A stretch of DNA of 64,000 bases from the NCBI GenBank assembly GCA_037178855.1, contig JASJZC010000006.1:7978501-8042500 (forward strand), read 5' to 3'. The notes beneath the pieces were generated by a model. That model saw only the letters and a program-made list of their open reading frames with translations. It ran no database searches and was not told where the DNA came from. Shown here in pieces: positions 33,846 to 45,840 of the stretch. This stretch comes from Oscheius sp. JU75. Taxonomy: Eukaryota > Nematoda > Chromadorea > Rhabditida > Rhabditidae. Position 1 is the first letter of the stretch; every line of letters begins with the position of its first letter. The translations under genes were made by a program, and so were the position numbers.

Positions 33846-34884
33846 AATCGGTCTCGTAAATCCGACCCTGGCCTTCTCCTCCTACGAATAATTGAGTGTT
33901 TAATTACGGAGGGGACTTGTGGGTCGTCGCGATCGCGTGTCTCTTTGTAGAGGTTGACCACCAGAAATGTATTATTCAGCCCCCTGGCCAGAACTAGAGA
34001 GTGCTCCTGTGTGTCGGAAATACGGTTGGACTCCGACCTCGAACCTCTTTGTTCTCCATGCTCCCAGGAGGAGTCTGGGACTGATTCACAAACATGAGCG
34101 CATCCGTTTTCCGGTGGTCCCTGTCTGGAGTACGGTAGTCTCTGGGAAAGAGCTGATAAGGCGTGACGTGCTAGGATGGCGATATTTTTATCCAAGCTGA
34201 GTCAGAGCCGAAAGGCCACAATGTTTAGACGGCCGTGCGGATACAGTCATAGGGAAATCGCGGAAATGACAATTGATTGGGAGAAATTGAAATTTAGTTG
34301 TAGACTAATAGATAGGTAATACCACGTTAGAACCGAGAATTTACTCTGACAGCTCACTCCTTGGAAATAATGCCGTTCGCGAAGTGCTCCCAAAGAAACT
34401 TTGCCACTACCAGCACATTTTTAGCTAAGTGATGTGCTGTCCCACCCGTACTGTGTCGGCTAGTCGATACCCGTCTTATTGAGATGGTACGGGAGAGAGA
34501 CGAGGGCTTACGATAGTTTTTCAACTTCACGATGTTTTGCAAAGTTGTAGATATTGATCTGGTCTGCAACTTTGTAAAACATCGATAATTTCAAAAATGC
34601 ATCCTTGACATCAAAATAAGGCCCTGAAATAGTGAATTTTCTTCTGGGAGGAGCTACCTTGAAGACTAGAAACGAAACTAGCTTCCAAATTCCAGTAGTT
34701 TTGAAAATAAACAAAGTCCAACTATTCCCCATGACAGTGAGCTCTTTCCCACCATTGTTCCTCGCCTATTTGCGTAAAGAGAGCGTGCCGAGGCTGGCGG
34801 CAACCCGGACTGGGGGCGGGGCTTCATGTGGCTTGTCCGCCCTTGGCCGTCCGTCAGAAGGACCCGCGCTCCTTCCAGCCAGCC
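33846..34884. other. Glypican to small-proteoglycan interval
   Basis: No exon assigned. It includes a copy of the palindromic family at 34440-34592, with TGTTTTGCAAAGTTGTAG and CAACTTTGTAAAACATCG arms and a CCCGTACTGTGTCGGC module. An additional glypican 3' exon could hide here. Confidence 0.35.
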
Positions 34885-37585
34885 ATGAGGCACTGTATTC
34901 TACTATTTCTACTGATCACGGCCGTCTATTCCAGAGCCACGACCACGCAGTCCATCGAAGCCGCCGAGGTCGATCATGAGCTTCCGGCAATCATCAAAGA
35001 TATCCGTCCCCGTCCGATTGTGAGTTGATTTCTTTGAAATTTGCCATTTCCTGCTTTTGTCGCCTTCGGAAATGATCCACCTGTGCACTTTTCCCCCCAC
35101 TGGTCACTCGGCGGCGCGCAAAAATTCAATCAAAGGGGGACCAAAGGTCCCTATTCTTCTCTTCTCTCACGTGTTCGATATCAAGAGAGAGGCGTCTTTT
35201 ATCTCCCCTAACCGTTCCCTGCCAACAGGGGCCTCTTTTTGACGGGATGCCGAACTCTCTCGAGAACACTTTGCATAAATTACGTGATGGCTCAAAATTT
35301 GTACGAGGGCTCTCGCCCCCAAAGAACAACGCACTTTTTGGAACCCATAGGCTGGGAGTACAATCGATAATAAGTCACCGACTTTATGGACGGGACGAGA
35401 AGTACCAATTAAACTTCTTCTATTGACACCCGGCATTATGAAAGTTTTGTAGCGCTTTTTATGCCTTTTTTGAAATGATAACAGAACACATGTCACAGCC
35501 TGTCTCTATCCCGTACTATCTAAACGAAAAAAGTTTGGAGTGCGTCATGTCATGTTAGCCTTATGTGTCCAGAAGAAATCGCCACCCGGCTTCCCGAAAT
35601 AGCGCAATCGGTTGGCGCTCCGGCTAGAAATTAAGAGGGTCGGGTTCGACCTTTGGACTCAGTCAAAGCCTTTGTCATATCTCTGCACGTCATACTTGTC
35701 ATTTTTACTGCCATGAAACTCTTGTTTTTGGATGGCAAAGTTAGATTTCTCGAATTCTCCGCAATTTGCGGGAAGATTCACACCTCTCGGACCGTTCCAA
35801 AAGGGTCAGCGCTGACATAAACAGCCAGGCGCACATTGTAAACTGTCCGTTAGACGCTCTGTTTAGTTTGTTCCGTCACTAGTCCAATTGAGTAATAGTG
35901 GTTGTTTTTGCCACTTTCTACGCATGTTTGCACAGCTGTCTACAGGTCGTATAGACAGAGCGACCGAGAGACAGAGATTTCCACAGGTCGAATAGACTCG
36001 ACTCGCGTGAGTGATGTTTCCCAATCGTGCTTTTTGCTCCCACTTCTCCCTCTCTTATCTGTTTCTCATTATTCACCGACGCCCCGAGTCCATTACACGC
36101 CTTGTCCTGAGGCGGGCGCGCGACAACAATACGAGGCGTCACAGAGGCAATTTGGGGTGGAGAAAAAGTAGCATAATTCCACTTGGCAGAGACGTAAAGT
36201 TCATTTAATTAGGCTGATCGTGGCGGCTGCTTTTTGCCGAAAGGGGAGGTGGGGATAATGGATCGGAAAATTGAGTTTATCCTCTCTGAAGCTAGCTGGT
36301 TCTTGTAGCGTTCAAACTTCAACTTTGTTGGACGACCAATAACAGTAATATATGTTGTCTGAATGTGTTACTCACATCAGTCAAGAAATTTGAAAATTAA
36401 ACTAGCGCAATGAGCAACTTAATTGGGTATGATATCCTTGTCGATGGGTCTTGTACGGAAATTTTAAGGGACTGAGCGCTCCAGGAAAATCACTGAAGCA
36501 TGAGGGAGATTCCTTTTTCAAGTTAGCAAGCTCTTTTTTGGAGTTCTTGAATGGTCACTAACGACATCCGGTACGTCTCTTGTCGTCCTTTTGAGATCGA
36601 GCTCGCAAATCTGTCTCTCGGAGGGAAATTTTTTGCCTTAAGGAATATTCTACCTCGGGAAAAAGTAAATGCCTTTCTGTCTGTCTGTCTACTGATTAGT
36701 AAAGCCTACTGGCACCTCACTGTCTCACCAACCAGATCAAGGTGATCATCAGGCGTGGGTTGGCCACAAATTAAGTGAGGGGAAAAACGACTGAACTGAG
36801 ATCCCTATCAGGCGTCCAGCTGTCACGACCTCCCACTCTTAACCGATTTATGAAGTCGTAGATTGATGGATAGCATTTCAGGACCCGAGAATTGAAGGAT
36901 CGGGTGCGCCGATCAGCTGGAGCGATGACGAGGATCTCGTAGAGGGATCTGGCAGTGGAAACGACTTCGAGGACTCCTCCGAACATCACGATGTTTTCGC
37001 CACTACAACCTTTGCTCCTGTTCCGAGTGAGTTCTTTGTGATATACAATTTAAACTCCTCACAAAAAATACGTGCTTTTCATGGTCAAAATGATATTTTT
37101 GTGCTTTTTGATGTTCGTCGAGGAGCAGAACAAGGGCTACAATTCCGCAGAACATCGTACAGAGGAATACTCTTGTTTTAGACCCAAAAAGGGGGAATTT
37201 TACCACGCTTACTAGCCCGGGTTTCCGCGTTCGTACTGTCTTGTTTTGCAGGATTCAGCCATGATTTTCGAGCTTTCCGATGTTTTGCAAAGGTGTAGAC
37301 CAGATTAACAACTTCACACAACATCGCAAAATTAAAAAAGGCTGTCTTAGCCTCTAAACCCACGTGAAGGCTCTTTCGAAATTCTAAATTGTTACGCTCT
37401 TTAATGGAAACCCACATTTTTTCGCAAATCTACAATTCGTGTCTTTAGCTTCGTCGGCACCACCCACTCCTCTCATCGTCGAGCAGGAAATCTTTGAGAT
37501 AGAGACCGAGAAGAGTCCCGACAGTGCTTCACTGACTCCTATCTGCTTTCTTCTCTCAGCTCTTCTCCTCGTCTACCTTTTCTAA
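34885..37585 (+). CDS. Small secreted Ser-Gly-rich protein with C-terminal GPI-type signal (candidate proteoglycan)
   Basis: Three exons join in phase: 34885-35019, 36882-37026 and 37449-37585, giving 138 residues. The protein has a signal peptide (MRHCILLFLLITAVYS, then RATTTQS), six bases after a CCTTCCAG acceptor. The middle is acidic with glycosaminoglycan-type sites (IEGSGAP and LVEGSGSGNDFED), then Thr-rich (ATTTFAPVPTSS). The C-terminus is hydrophobic (ICFLLSALLLVYLF) and ends at once, as in GPI-anchored precursors. It has no cysteine-rich domain and no syndecan-type cytoplasmic tail. It lies about 1 kb downstream of the glypican on the same strand. Alternatively exons 2-3 are the missing glypican 3' end, since glypicans carry Ser-Gly sites and a GPI signal there; a weak phase-0 donor at 33838 would permit that. 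Function as a proteoglycan is inferred. Confidence 0.6.
35595..35660 (+). repeat. tRNA-like element in intron
   Basis: TAGCGCAATCGG (A box) and GGGTTCGACCTTTGG (B box) lie about 45 bases apart in the sense direction, within the long first intron of the small-proteoglycan gene. There is no closing acceptor stem. Confidence 0.6.
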
Positions 37586-39027
37586 ACTCTACGGGCCACA
37601 GCTGGACGTGCCAAAATCTCCTCCCCCGATACCGGTAAAACGAGCATTTTTGTTCCCCGAGCTTCGGCTTTCTTGCCTCCCCGCCTCCTCCAGTTTTCCC
37701 CGCTCACGAGACTCCCGGGTAAGATTCACTTCATAGATTGTGCACAGATTTTAAAGACACATAAAAAATGTTAGAGTTTATTGCAATTTGGAGATCAAAG
37801 AGAACCCGTGACTGTGAGAGAGATCAATTGCGTTGCTTAACGCGAGAAGGAGTTTGTAGATGCTAAAAAACGACGTAATGAAGATAATAGAGAAAGAGAC
37901 AGACACTGCAAACATGCTCCTTCTAAGAGACATGCGCCGAGAGAATAACCGAGGCCCGAAGAGATCACGTGCACGTGTTACACGAATATTTCGACATCCA
38001 CCTGGTCGTGAACCATCGCATCGAACGTGATTCGGGCCTCGTGGATGTGCAGGGATGCGGAGCTGTTCGACATTCCGGAGCCTCTGAAATATGGAGTTTG
38101 TCTATTTGTCTTCTCCTAACCATGTCAACTTGGCATGATTCTGTCAGACTGATTCAATAGTCTCTAGCCACGTCAAACACTGTCTATGTTGTTTGTTCAT
38201 CTATGCCAATGTGTCTTCACATGAATATATGAATGTTAGTCCTTCACACTCTTAGTCTGGCCATGTCATCTTATATATGTCGTACATGTCAACTGCACGA
38301 TCTCGTACAGTTAATGTCAATGTCAACCTTTACAATCGGCATTTGATGTCTGTTACACATGTTAACTCTAATCTGGAATAGCACTTGACAAGGTGCCTAT
38401 GGACTTCAAGTGTTATCCTAGACTAGAGTTGACAAGACAAGACAAGAGCCAAACAGTTCAAGTTGTGAAACGATCACAGGGTCGCTCCACTAGGAGCGTA
38501 AGCGACCGGTAGACTAATATGCCAGCAACCCCACGACTCCTTCAGTCAGTCGCAAGTTTGTCGTAACCATGACTGGCTGTCTAAAACATCGTCTAGTCAA
38601 GTCCAAAGCTGCACATTGATCATTCTGTCTATCACCGTCATAGGCGGACATGTCAACATTTCCAGACTGTCTCTCAACCAGTTATAGCCTGATCTGTCAA
38701 TCTGTTCATGTCAAACATGTCTATGACAGTTTGTTCATGTTTTTTAGTCTTCTCCTAGCCACGCCAAGTCATTTTGTTTCTACATGTCGCGGTAAGTAGT
38801 GCCCATGCACCTTAGCCTCGCCAAGCCAATGTTTCCATGTCCTTTATAGCCTCTCTCATAGCTCTTAACAGATACATACTACTGTAAGTTACTCTTTTTG
38901 CCTAGACAAGTCAGTCTGTCAATGTTATAGACCATGCCAAAACCTCTACATGCCAGTCATCTCTCTTGCAACCTCTCCATCTTCCTGTCAACCCGTCACA
39001 CTTTAAATCTCATCGTAAGCATTGTCC
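37586..39027. other. Gene-free stretch rich in CATGTCAA-like words
   Basis: From about 38090 to 39000 the sequence repeatedly uses ATGTCAA, CATGTC and GTCAACC words without forming an ordered tandem array. A hairpin (CACTTGA ... TCAAGTG, 38382-38412) opens a segment that recurs near 62885-63040. No exon is seen. Confidence 0.4.
38380..38520. repeat. Dispersed repeat shared with 62885-63040
   Basis: Shared order in both places: an inverted CACTTGA/TCAAGTG pair, GTGTTA(T)CC, AGA(T/C)TAGAGTTGACAAGAC, AAACAGTT(C/T)AAG, then GGGTCGC and a GGTAGT/C segment. Similarity is clear but broken by substitutions and gaps. Confidence 0.55.
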
Positions 39028-42000
39028 CTATTGAAAACTGAACAGACAGTCCCCCGACTCTGCAATCCCCCTGAACGCTGTCTCCTCGCCTACGAACCTA
39101 GCCCTCCAGCAGAAGGAAATTCGATCTTCTGCCCATGAGAACATGTCTAACTTTAATGAGCCCCCTCTGCGGAATGTGTCACCGTGAGACTCGTACCTTC
39201 TCTTATCGTTGCCACTCTGTGAAGGCAGATGTATGCCACCGATGATTTCGGACGAGGAGCGTCTAATGCAGTCGTCCGAGGAACGGCGGAAAGTGGTGCA
39301 TCCTCCGGCACTTATTGAAATCCGATTCGGTGAGATCTCGTCGATGACTATTTCCGGCTTCGGAACACTTTGTTTGCGATTGGCTGCGGCTCTGAAAACG
39401 GGGTTTCGGATCAGAGAAGACGTGAGAGAGAAGAGTTAAAGTTAAAACAGGCAAAAAGCGAAGAAGTTATGCGAAGATACATGCTTCCTGTTTTACCTTA
39501 CAGACGGAGGAGTGACGCATGGACTTGAACTAAAAAAAGTGGGGGGATCCATTCCGAACCAAGGCTTTTTGCTGGGGAAAGAAAGATCAAACTTACCCAG
39601 CTGTCGACATTCGTCTCAGGGGTCCTTTGACGATCTTGTTCAGACCACAACCACATTTCACGGGACCTCTACAACTAGTCAATCTTCTGTCTTTCTCTAT
39701 CAGATCGTCACTTGCCTGCTGCTCTGTTCTTTCGGCGGATTCATCCACGACTTTTCTCTTCGTCTTCGGGAGCGAGAGAAGCCAAGCAGGCGACGGAAAG
39801 AGTGGCGGAACTTCTGAAACACACGTGATGAGTTTGAGAATCAACGCGTAGCTCTGTCCGTACGACGCTGCCGGTAAAGCGCGGACTACAAAGCAAGAGG
39901 TCGAGGATTCGATTCCCGAACATAACAACCCTTGTTTTCATAGATTTTACATTTTTGCAGTGGAACAAGACATACCGGATTGATGGTTGAGTAGATGAAA
40001 AAGTTCAGAGAAGAGTTGAGGTAGCCGAGAGCCGTGAACCAATGGAACCACTTCTCCATGTCATTCGACCAGCCGTTCGTGATCAACTTGTAGATTTTGA
40101 TCATGTTCAGCGTAAAGAAGGGCAGCCAGCAGGCAAGGAAGACCACTGAATTCAGCGTTTAAACACTAACGAAAAAAGTTACCCATGACAGTCGCTACGA
40201 GCTTGGTGGCCCGAGTCTCTCGCCGGATGGCCATCCCTTGTTTGGATTTCAGCTTCGCCAGAAGGTCCAGGGCCCAGTCCTTTAAAACCGCCGTCAAATC
40301 AAAAATAAAGAGGGTACCTTGAGTCCGGCCAGCTTCTTCCTAGCAATGTAGACACTCTCCCTCCTCGCGTAGGCGTACATATTGCTCAAGCTGGTCCGCG
40401 ATGGTCTCTCCCAGTCCGTGATCATTTCCGAAAGCCGTCGCATCTTCCTCCTCTCCACCTGAAATCAGCCGGGTGCAGGCAGATCGAGAAACCGAAAGAG
40501 AGACATGCCCCAAAACGGATCGAACCGATAGAACACAGCAGATAGGTCTTTAACATGCTTTAGTCTCGCGCCAGTGTAAGTGAGAGTTAATTCACGCATT
40601 CCCGTGCACAAAAAATGAGGCAATCTTTCTCGTCTTGCGGCCACTTACGAAGCGCACGCTGTGCTCGCCGTGTACGCATTTAGCCGCGACTACTCGGGCC
40701 GGTAGAGACATTGAGGACTTCTGTAAAAGGGGTGAACTGTTGAAAGGAGCTGATTGGTACGGTCGGATATTTCTGTCTCTTTGTCTCTCTGTCCCTCTGC
40801 TTTGGGAATTGAGCTGCGCACATTTCAGCATGTGAGCATCGAATACTCAGTCGGGAAAAGTCGGACGTGGAAGTTGAATAAATTTTTTGTCTTTCCAGAG
40901 CAGACTAATATGGATATTCATCCAACCAGTGGATTTGTAGCGGAAGCGTGAGTGACTTCAAGTCAAGTTTAAAACTGTCTTCGACAGGAATCCATCATAA
41001 ACTTATTTCCCTCGATCGTGAGAGATGTACCAGTTGCACAAAAGTCGAGACTGCGCATCAATTCTATGTACAGCAATTTAAAAAAAAAAAGGTCCCCCGC
41101 TGACAAGAGTTAGTGCGCAGCCTTTCCGAAAAGTTCCACTTACGAACACACCTGTTGCCTAACAAATCAGCCTTTGAGTTGACTGAACTGTCGGCAAGTA
41201 TGGGCATTTCGCACTCACCAGAGGAGGTCGTAGTCCGTGCAGCTCCTTCCCCTCGTCCGATCCTCGAGGAGCTTCGGGACAATGAGAGTGTCTGCGTCGG
41301 CCGACGGCGACCCCGAATGAAACGGATTTTGCCCTCCCGCGAACGGAAAAGGACTGAACGGCGTCCGAGAAGCGACGAGAGACACTGAATTGGAGGTGAA
41401 GAGACATTTACCAGATCTTTGGGGTGCGCACCAACTCATTTATCTTACAGGCTGTGTATCGCAATAAAGTTGGTACGCACTCGAAAGTGGCATGGGAAGA
41501 TCTTAAAAGCACCTACTTCTTGACGTAGGTAGGTTTCGGTAGCTCAAGAACCGGCCCACTGGTGTCGATCTCGCAGCGAAGAGTCACAGCCTCCAAGAGT
41601 ACAGAAGGTGGTCGGTCCGGGTCCTCTTCCAGATTCATAGAGTTCTCTTGACTGCCCGAAGAGGATGGGTGAACTGCCTCCAGGATGGTTTGGAGCTGAA
41701 ACCCATGGAGTTCTCGACTGGAAATGATTCATACCTGTTCTCTCTCGCTGTCATTCAGTGAGCTCGCATGTTCAGCAGCTGTTTCCTCAATCTTCCGCAG
41801 CAACGGCTTCTCCCAAGAAATCATGTTCCGGTTCTTTGGAGTAATACCGATGGCCGATTGTATAGCCGAGGTCGTGATGTTGCCCAGATCTGCTCCGAAG
41901 CCCAGAAATTGGCCGCCTGCCATTTCCTAAAAATAGGCCATTTTCAGCGTTCCCTTTTTAATACAAACCTGCAACTGGATGGCTCGCAATCTCTTCCGCA

Positions 42001-43202
42001 GAGTGTAGAAAATGTACCCGTACGTGATCAACATGATAAAACAGGGTAGGTAGAAGGCGAAGATTGAGCTGCTTAACCTGTAAATGGATTGATTACGGTT
42101 GTTAACTTGAAGTCCGAGAAGTCGCGAGGCTTTCACCACATAGCTCATTCGGTAAGAACTGACAAAACTTTCTCTTTTCAATCAAAAGCATTTTGACAGC
42201 GGTCGCTTCATCCTTTTTGGTCATGAACAGTTGTTTATACTACGTTTACTGTCCGAGTTCAAAAAAGACTAACATGTAAATTGGACTGTAGATGCCGCAA
42301 TGATGTTCCTCAGTCAAGAACTGACTGGTCTTAGTGTTGATACCCGTTCCTAAATTAACAAACTTTCATCGACAGTCTCTGAAACGAACCCAAAGGAAGA
42401 GACAGTCCAATGCTGAAAACCCAAGTCACACCGATTGCGATGTAGACTCTCATCTTGTGTTTCATAGTTTTGTACTCGGCCGGCTTCGTCGCAGCCACCA
42501 ATCTGAATTTCATTTTCACAAAACTGGAGGAATCTGGAGCTGGGGGCTCATTATGAAACCATCACATATGCAGATACCGCAATCCCGCGTACGAATCTCT
42601 GAGTACGGGGCTGGACGAAGCTCTCGCTCTCTCTTTGCACACGGGTCATCGATCGTACCTCTGGGGGTCAAATGGGTGTGAGAACTGACTTATTAATAAA
42701 TGGGAACTAGATGGGAGCATCTGTCTCTCTGTCGCTCTGGCTCCCTGACCTACCTGTCAATACTAATAAGAACGAGGTGGATAATAGAGGCCGTGCTTGC
42801 CGCCACATCCAGAGCACAATAGAAATAACAAACAGGAAGAGGTAAATGCCAATGGAGCCCGTTTACCTGAACAGTTTCATCACCTGAGTCTGTCGTTCAA
42901 ACTCACAGAAAGATATATGCTGAAAGGCATGACGAAAGCACCCACAATGAGGTCAGCCACTGCTAGGGAGACCAGTAAGGCGTTGGTGGGTGTCTGGAGG
43001 CTTCTGGTAGTCCAGACCGCTGAACTTTGATTGGAAAGGAGAGATTTCGAAATATACCCGCGACGACCATCACATTGCCGGCGATGCAGACTATGGGAAC
43101 GATGGTCAGAACCAGATACCACCATTCCGGCTGCAGACTCTGATCTTGGAGCTCGGCGAGAGTCAGTCCGGATCCCAAAAGCCCCTCGGAAACATTTAGC
43201 AT
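39028..43202 (-). CDS. Biogenic-amine G-protein-coupled receptor (D2/octopamine-like)
   Basis: Seven-helix receptor of the plasma membrane, probably for dopamine or a related amine. ATG at 43200-43202 (MLNVSEGLLGSG) directly follows an AATTCAG acceptor. Helix 1 has CIAGNVMVVA; helix 2 SLAVADLIVGAFVMPF; helix 3 the amine-binding Asp in YCALDVAASTAS and then IDRLVAATKP, with DRL instead of DRY. Loop 2 has the conserved Cys (HHCGIYSPIYM); helix 5 SSSIFAFYLPCFIML. The third intracellular loop is long (about 250 residues) over several exons. Helix 6 has FLACWLPFF; helix 7 LNSSLNFFIY, so NPxxY reads NFxxY. The tail KFRHSFRRLLGFS continues through an apparent GC-AG intron into PEIVIDEISPN and a Ser-rich region. 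The frame is open to TAG at 39028-39030; the final 60 codons may instead be spliced out. Exact receptor type is not settled. Confidence 0.85.
39845..39925 (+). repeat. tRNA-like element, antisense in GPCR intron
   Basis: GGTAAAGCGCGGACTACAAA is followed by GAGGATTCGATTCCCGAAC, a good B box. The A-box side is decayed. It lies in the intron after helix 7 of the amine receptor, on the opposite strand. Confidence 0.5.
41100..41490. repeat. GTTGGTGCGCA / GATACGCAG family fragments around a GPCR exon
   Basis: Fragments at 41105-41165 (AGTTAGTGCGCAGCC ... CGAACACACC) and 41425-41490 (GTGCGCACCAACTC ... GTGTATCGCAATAAAGTTGG) flank the loop-3 exon near 41185-41390. They match modules at 1270-1440, 2285-2395 and 48475-48760. 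Confidence 0.5.
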
Positions 43203-43324
43203 CTGAATTGGGAAATCTTTGAAAAACAGGAGATGTTTTTGATGAGAACGTGAGAAACAAGCGTCATTTTATACGTAGTATTTTGAAAAGTGGACAAATG
43301 GGTATCGAAATAAATTTCCAAAAA

Positions 43325-43400
43325 GGGATCTCGTCCTCAGGATCCGAACCCGGATGCTCCTGACGGAGGTTCGCGCCACTGAGGCGAGACGGCTCTAAAC
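43325..43400 (-). repeat. tRNA-like element
   Basis: On the minus strand TCGCCTCAGTGG (A box) precedes GGGTTCGGATCC (B box). The flanks do not form an acceptor stem. It lies just upstream of the amine receptor gene. Confidence 0.55.
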
Positions 43401-45764
43401 GTTGCAAAAATTCTAGATGACTGGGACAAAAACCATGCGATTAGAAGAGAAAAAAAAACAAGGCTTAATGTACGCGTTCCTTGTGAAGTAATCAACGGGT
43501 CGAGACAGCGAAGAGGGAGAGCCCGAACAGGTGGTAGTCTCGCCGGAAAATAATAACAATAGTCGTGTAGTGGCTATAAAAGTCGGTGCCCTGAATAGGA
43601 GAGCGAACTTATGCTTATGAGCCAGTCTCCAAAGTGCAAGATAATTCTCGTCTCTACTAAAAATAGTGCTCTTGCTGTAAGAAGGAATCATAAGTGTAGC
43701 CCCGGCCGGCCCTGAAGGCCTAATGAATTCCCATTGGAGATCGTGTGAAACCTAGGGCTCCGAGGCGAGAACTCGTGGATTGCGTGATTACCTCTCTCTG
43801 ATATGTGAAAGCGTCTTCCTCATATTGGAGCAAGGTTGACTGGCCAGGCCCTGGCAGAAATCTTAAACATATAGCTCATTAAAATGATTATTATGGACCT
43901 ATTGACATTTATATAACTTGCCAACATTGAGCACTCATTGTCAGCCGAAAGGTTTAGATATCGAACTGCCCAATGTAGCCAACTGTCAGCGATTGTGCCG
44001 AGTATGTAGCGAGGAAGTTGGTCCCAACGACAGTTTTAATAGGCTGCAAGTTTGCGGTCTGTCTATGGACACTAAGGGATTGGGGACCAGTTGCTCGATC
44101 CCTGTGGATGTCAAAACCTTTTATTTAAAAGTTTGTTTGTAGAGCTTTTTCAGCCGAGTAAGAATATTTCATCATAATTAGGGGTTTTCCGGTATCGGAA
44201 CACAGTTATAGACTTTCAAAGCTTGAGCAATACTGCTGGTGTATTGCTAACACCAGGCGCCGGACAAAGGCACCAGACGACCCGACTCCGATCCACGTGG
44301 GTGAGCACCAACTTTTGAACAAGCTATCTAGAGAAGAAAGCAGCATGGGAAAGGGTCCCAAGGTGGATGGGTATAGTTTTACGAGAGCCTTAGCACTGGA
44401 GGAACCAAACTTGTTTTTATACAAATTGGAAGAGAATACAAACTTTTAAGGACTACAAGTTCGAGAAATTGGCTGAACCGGTCTTTGCTCTCCAGAGATT
44501 CGAAAGAAAAAGATGAAGTCAGCCGTTTCGACATGACGACATCAGCTTATACCACAAGCTACTTATGGCTCTTCCAAATCCAAAATAGGAATATTGCAGC
44601 AGAGAGAAATGTGGTGAGAACTTGAAAGCCAATGATCAGGCTGGGAGCCGAGACTCCCCTTCCCCCTCCCCGAGGTGAGCAATCATAAGCTTGTTTTTAT
44701 TCTAATAGAGTCTTAATTACTCGCGAACCGGAGCCTGAATGATCAAAAACAGACTAAACAGAAGCAGTTGTGAAGGGTTGCCCCTTCTGCGTGGAGCAGG
44801 GAGGAACAATGACTTTTCGGCTGGATGAAAAATGCACACGGGGTCGGGGTTGAATCGAGTCGTGGAGACGGAAAGATGAATGTCAAGTTATTAGACAGAG
44901 AAACCGAAAGACAGAGAGACAGAGAGAAATAGTCACATCTCTGACAATGGATGCTGAAGCAAAGTTTGCAGCTCAGAGTTGCAAGGATCCTACTGGGAAC
45001 AATAGTAACTGTAGGAGCTACACCAGCAAGTCAGTACTTCGAAAGTCAAAGAGACCTAACACGAAAGAAGAAGGTGTGACTGGCTGGGTAAAGAGAGAGA
45101 GAGGGGCGTGAGACTTTATTCGTCGTCGGCGAAGGGGTGCACTTTGTCTCTTCTGTTGTTCCGAGGCGAGTATTCAATTTGGGGCAACACAGAGACACCC
45201 GAAGTTTTGAGAAGAAGACGACGGTGAGGAGGAAAAGGGCAGCCAGCAGGCTGGGTGAGCACGCTCTTATATTCTGCTATTAATTCATGCACCAAGAGGT
45301 TGGGTGCCGGATTTCAGGAGAGAGAGAGACGAAATCAGGGGGCACGAGGAGGAAGCAAACTATGTGCAATAATCCCGCCGAAACTCTTCCTGCCTTGTTA
45401 TCCATCTTACTAACCTTATGTGAAAACTAATTGTTAAGTAGAGAGAGAGAGAGCTCTGCAGATGAATGAAGTCCTGATTGGGGTGATTTCGTGTGTAGAA
45501 AGTTATTATTTTGTAGGTAGAAGAAGGCGAGGGATTGATGCAAGTGTCTGCCAGCGCATTCTTGTAGTTTGGCCTACTTTCCTATCGCTTAATTGAATCT
45601 CGACATAGAGTTTTTCGGATGAGGATTCTGAGAAAATCATCCTGAACGGGATCGGTTAACTGGCTTTTTTGAATCCGGTGCACAAAATTGAGAGCTTGGT
45701 TGAATTGCAAAAATGCTTTCCCCTGCTGCAATTGGCTCTCTAAAGTGTGTTTTTGACGATAGAA

Positions 45765-45840
45765 AGTTTTGCCAAGTGCCGGATCCCAACCCGACTTTGT
45801 TTGCTCCACAGTCGGACACTTAACCGACTGCGCTTGGAAG
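45765..45840 (-). repeat. tRNA-like element
   Basis: On the minus strand AAGCGCAGTCGG and GGGTTGGGATCC act as A and B boxes. The unit accounts for part of the long open frame at 45582-46115. Confidence 0.55.

Noticed and set aside
38090..39000. CRISPR array
   Set aside because: Word spacing is irregular, no true direct repeats with uniform spacers exist, and the DNA is eukaryotic.
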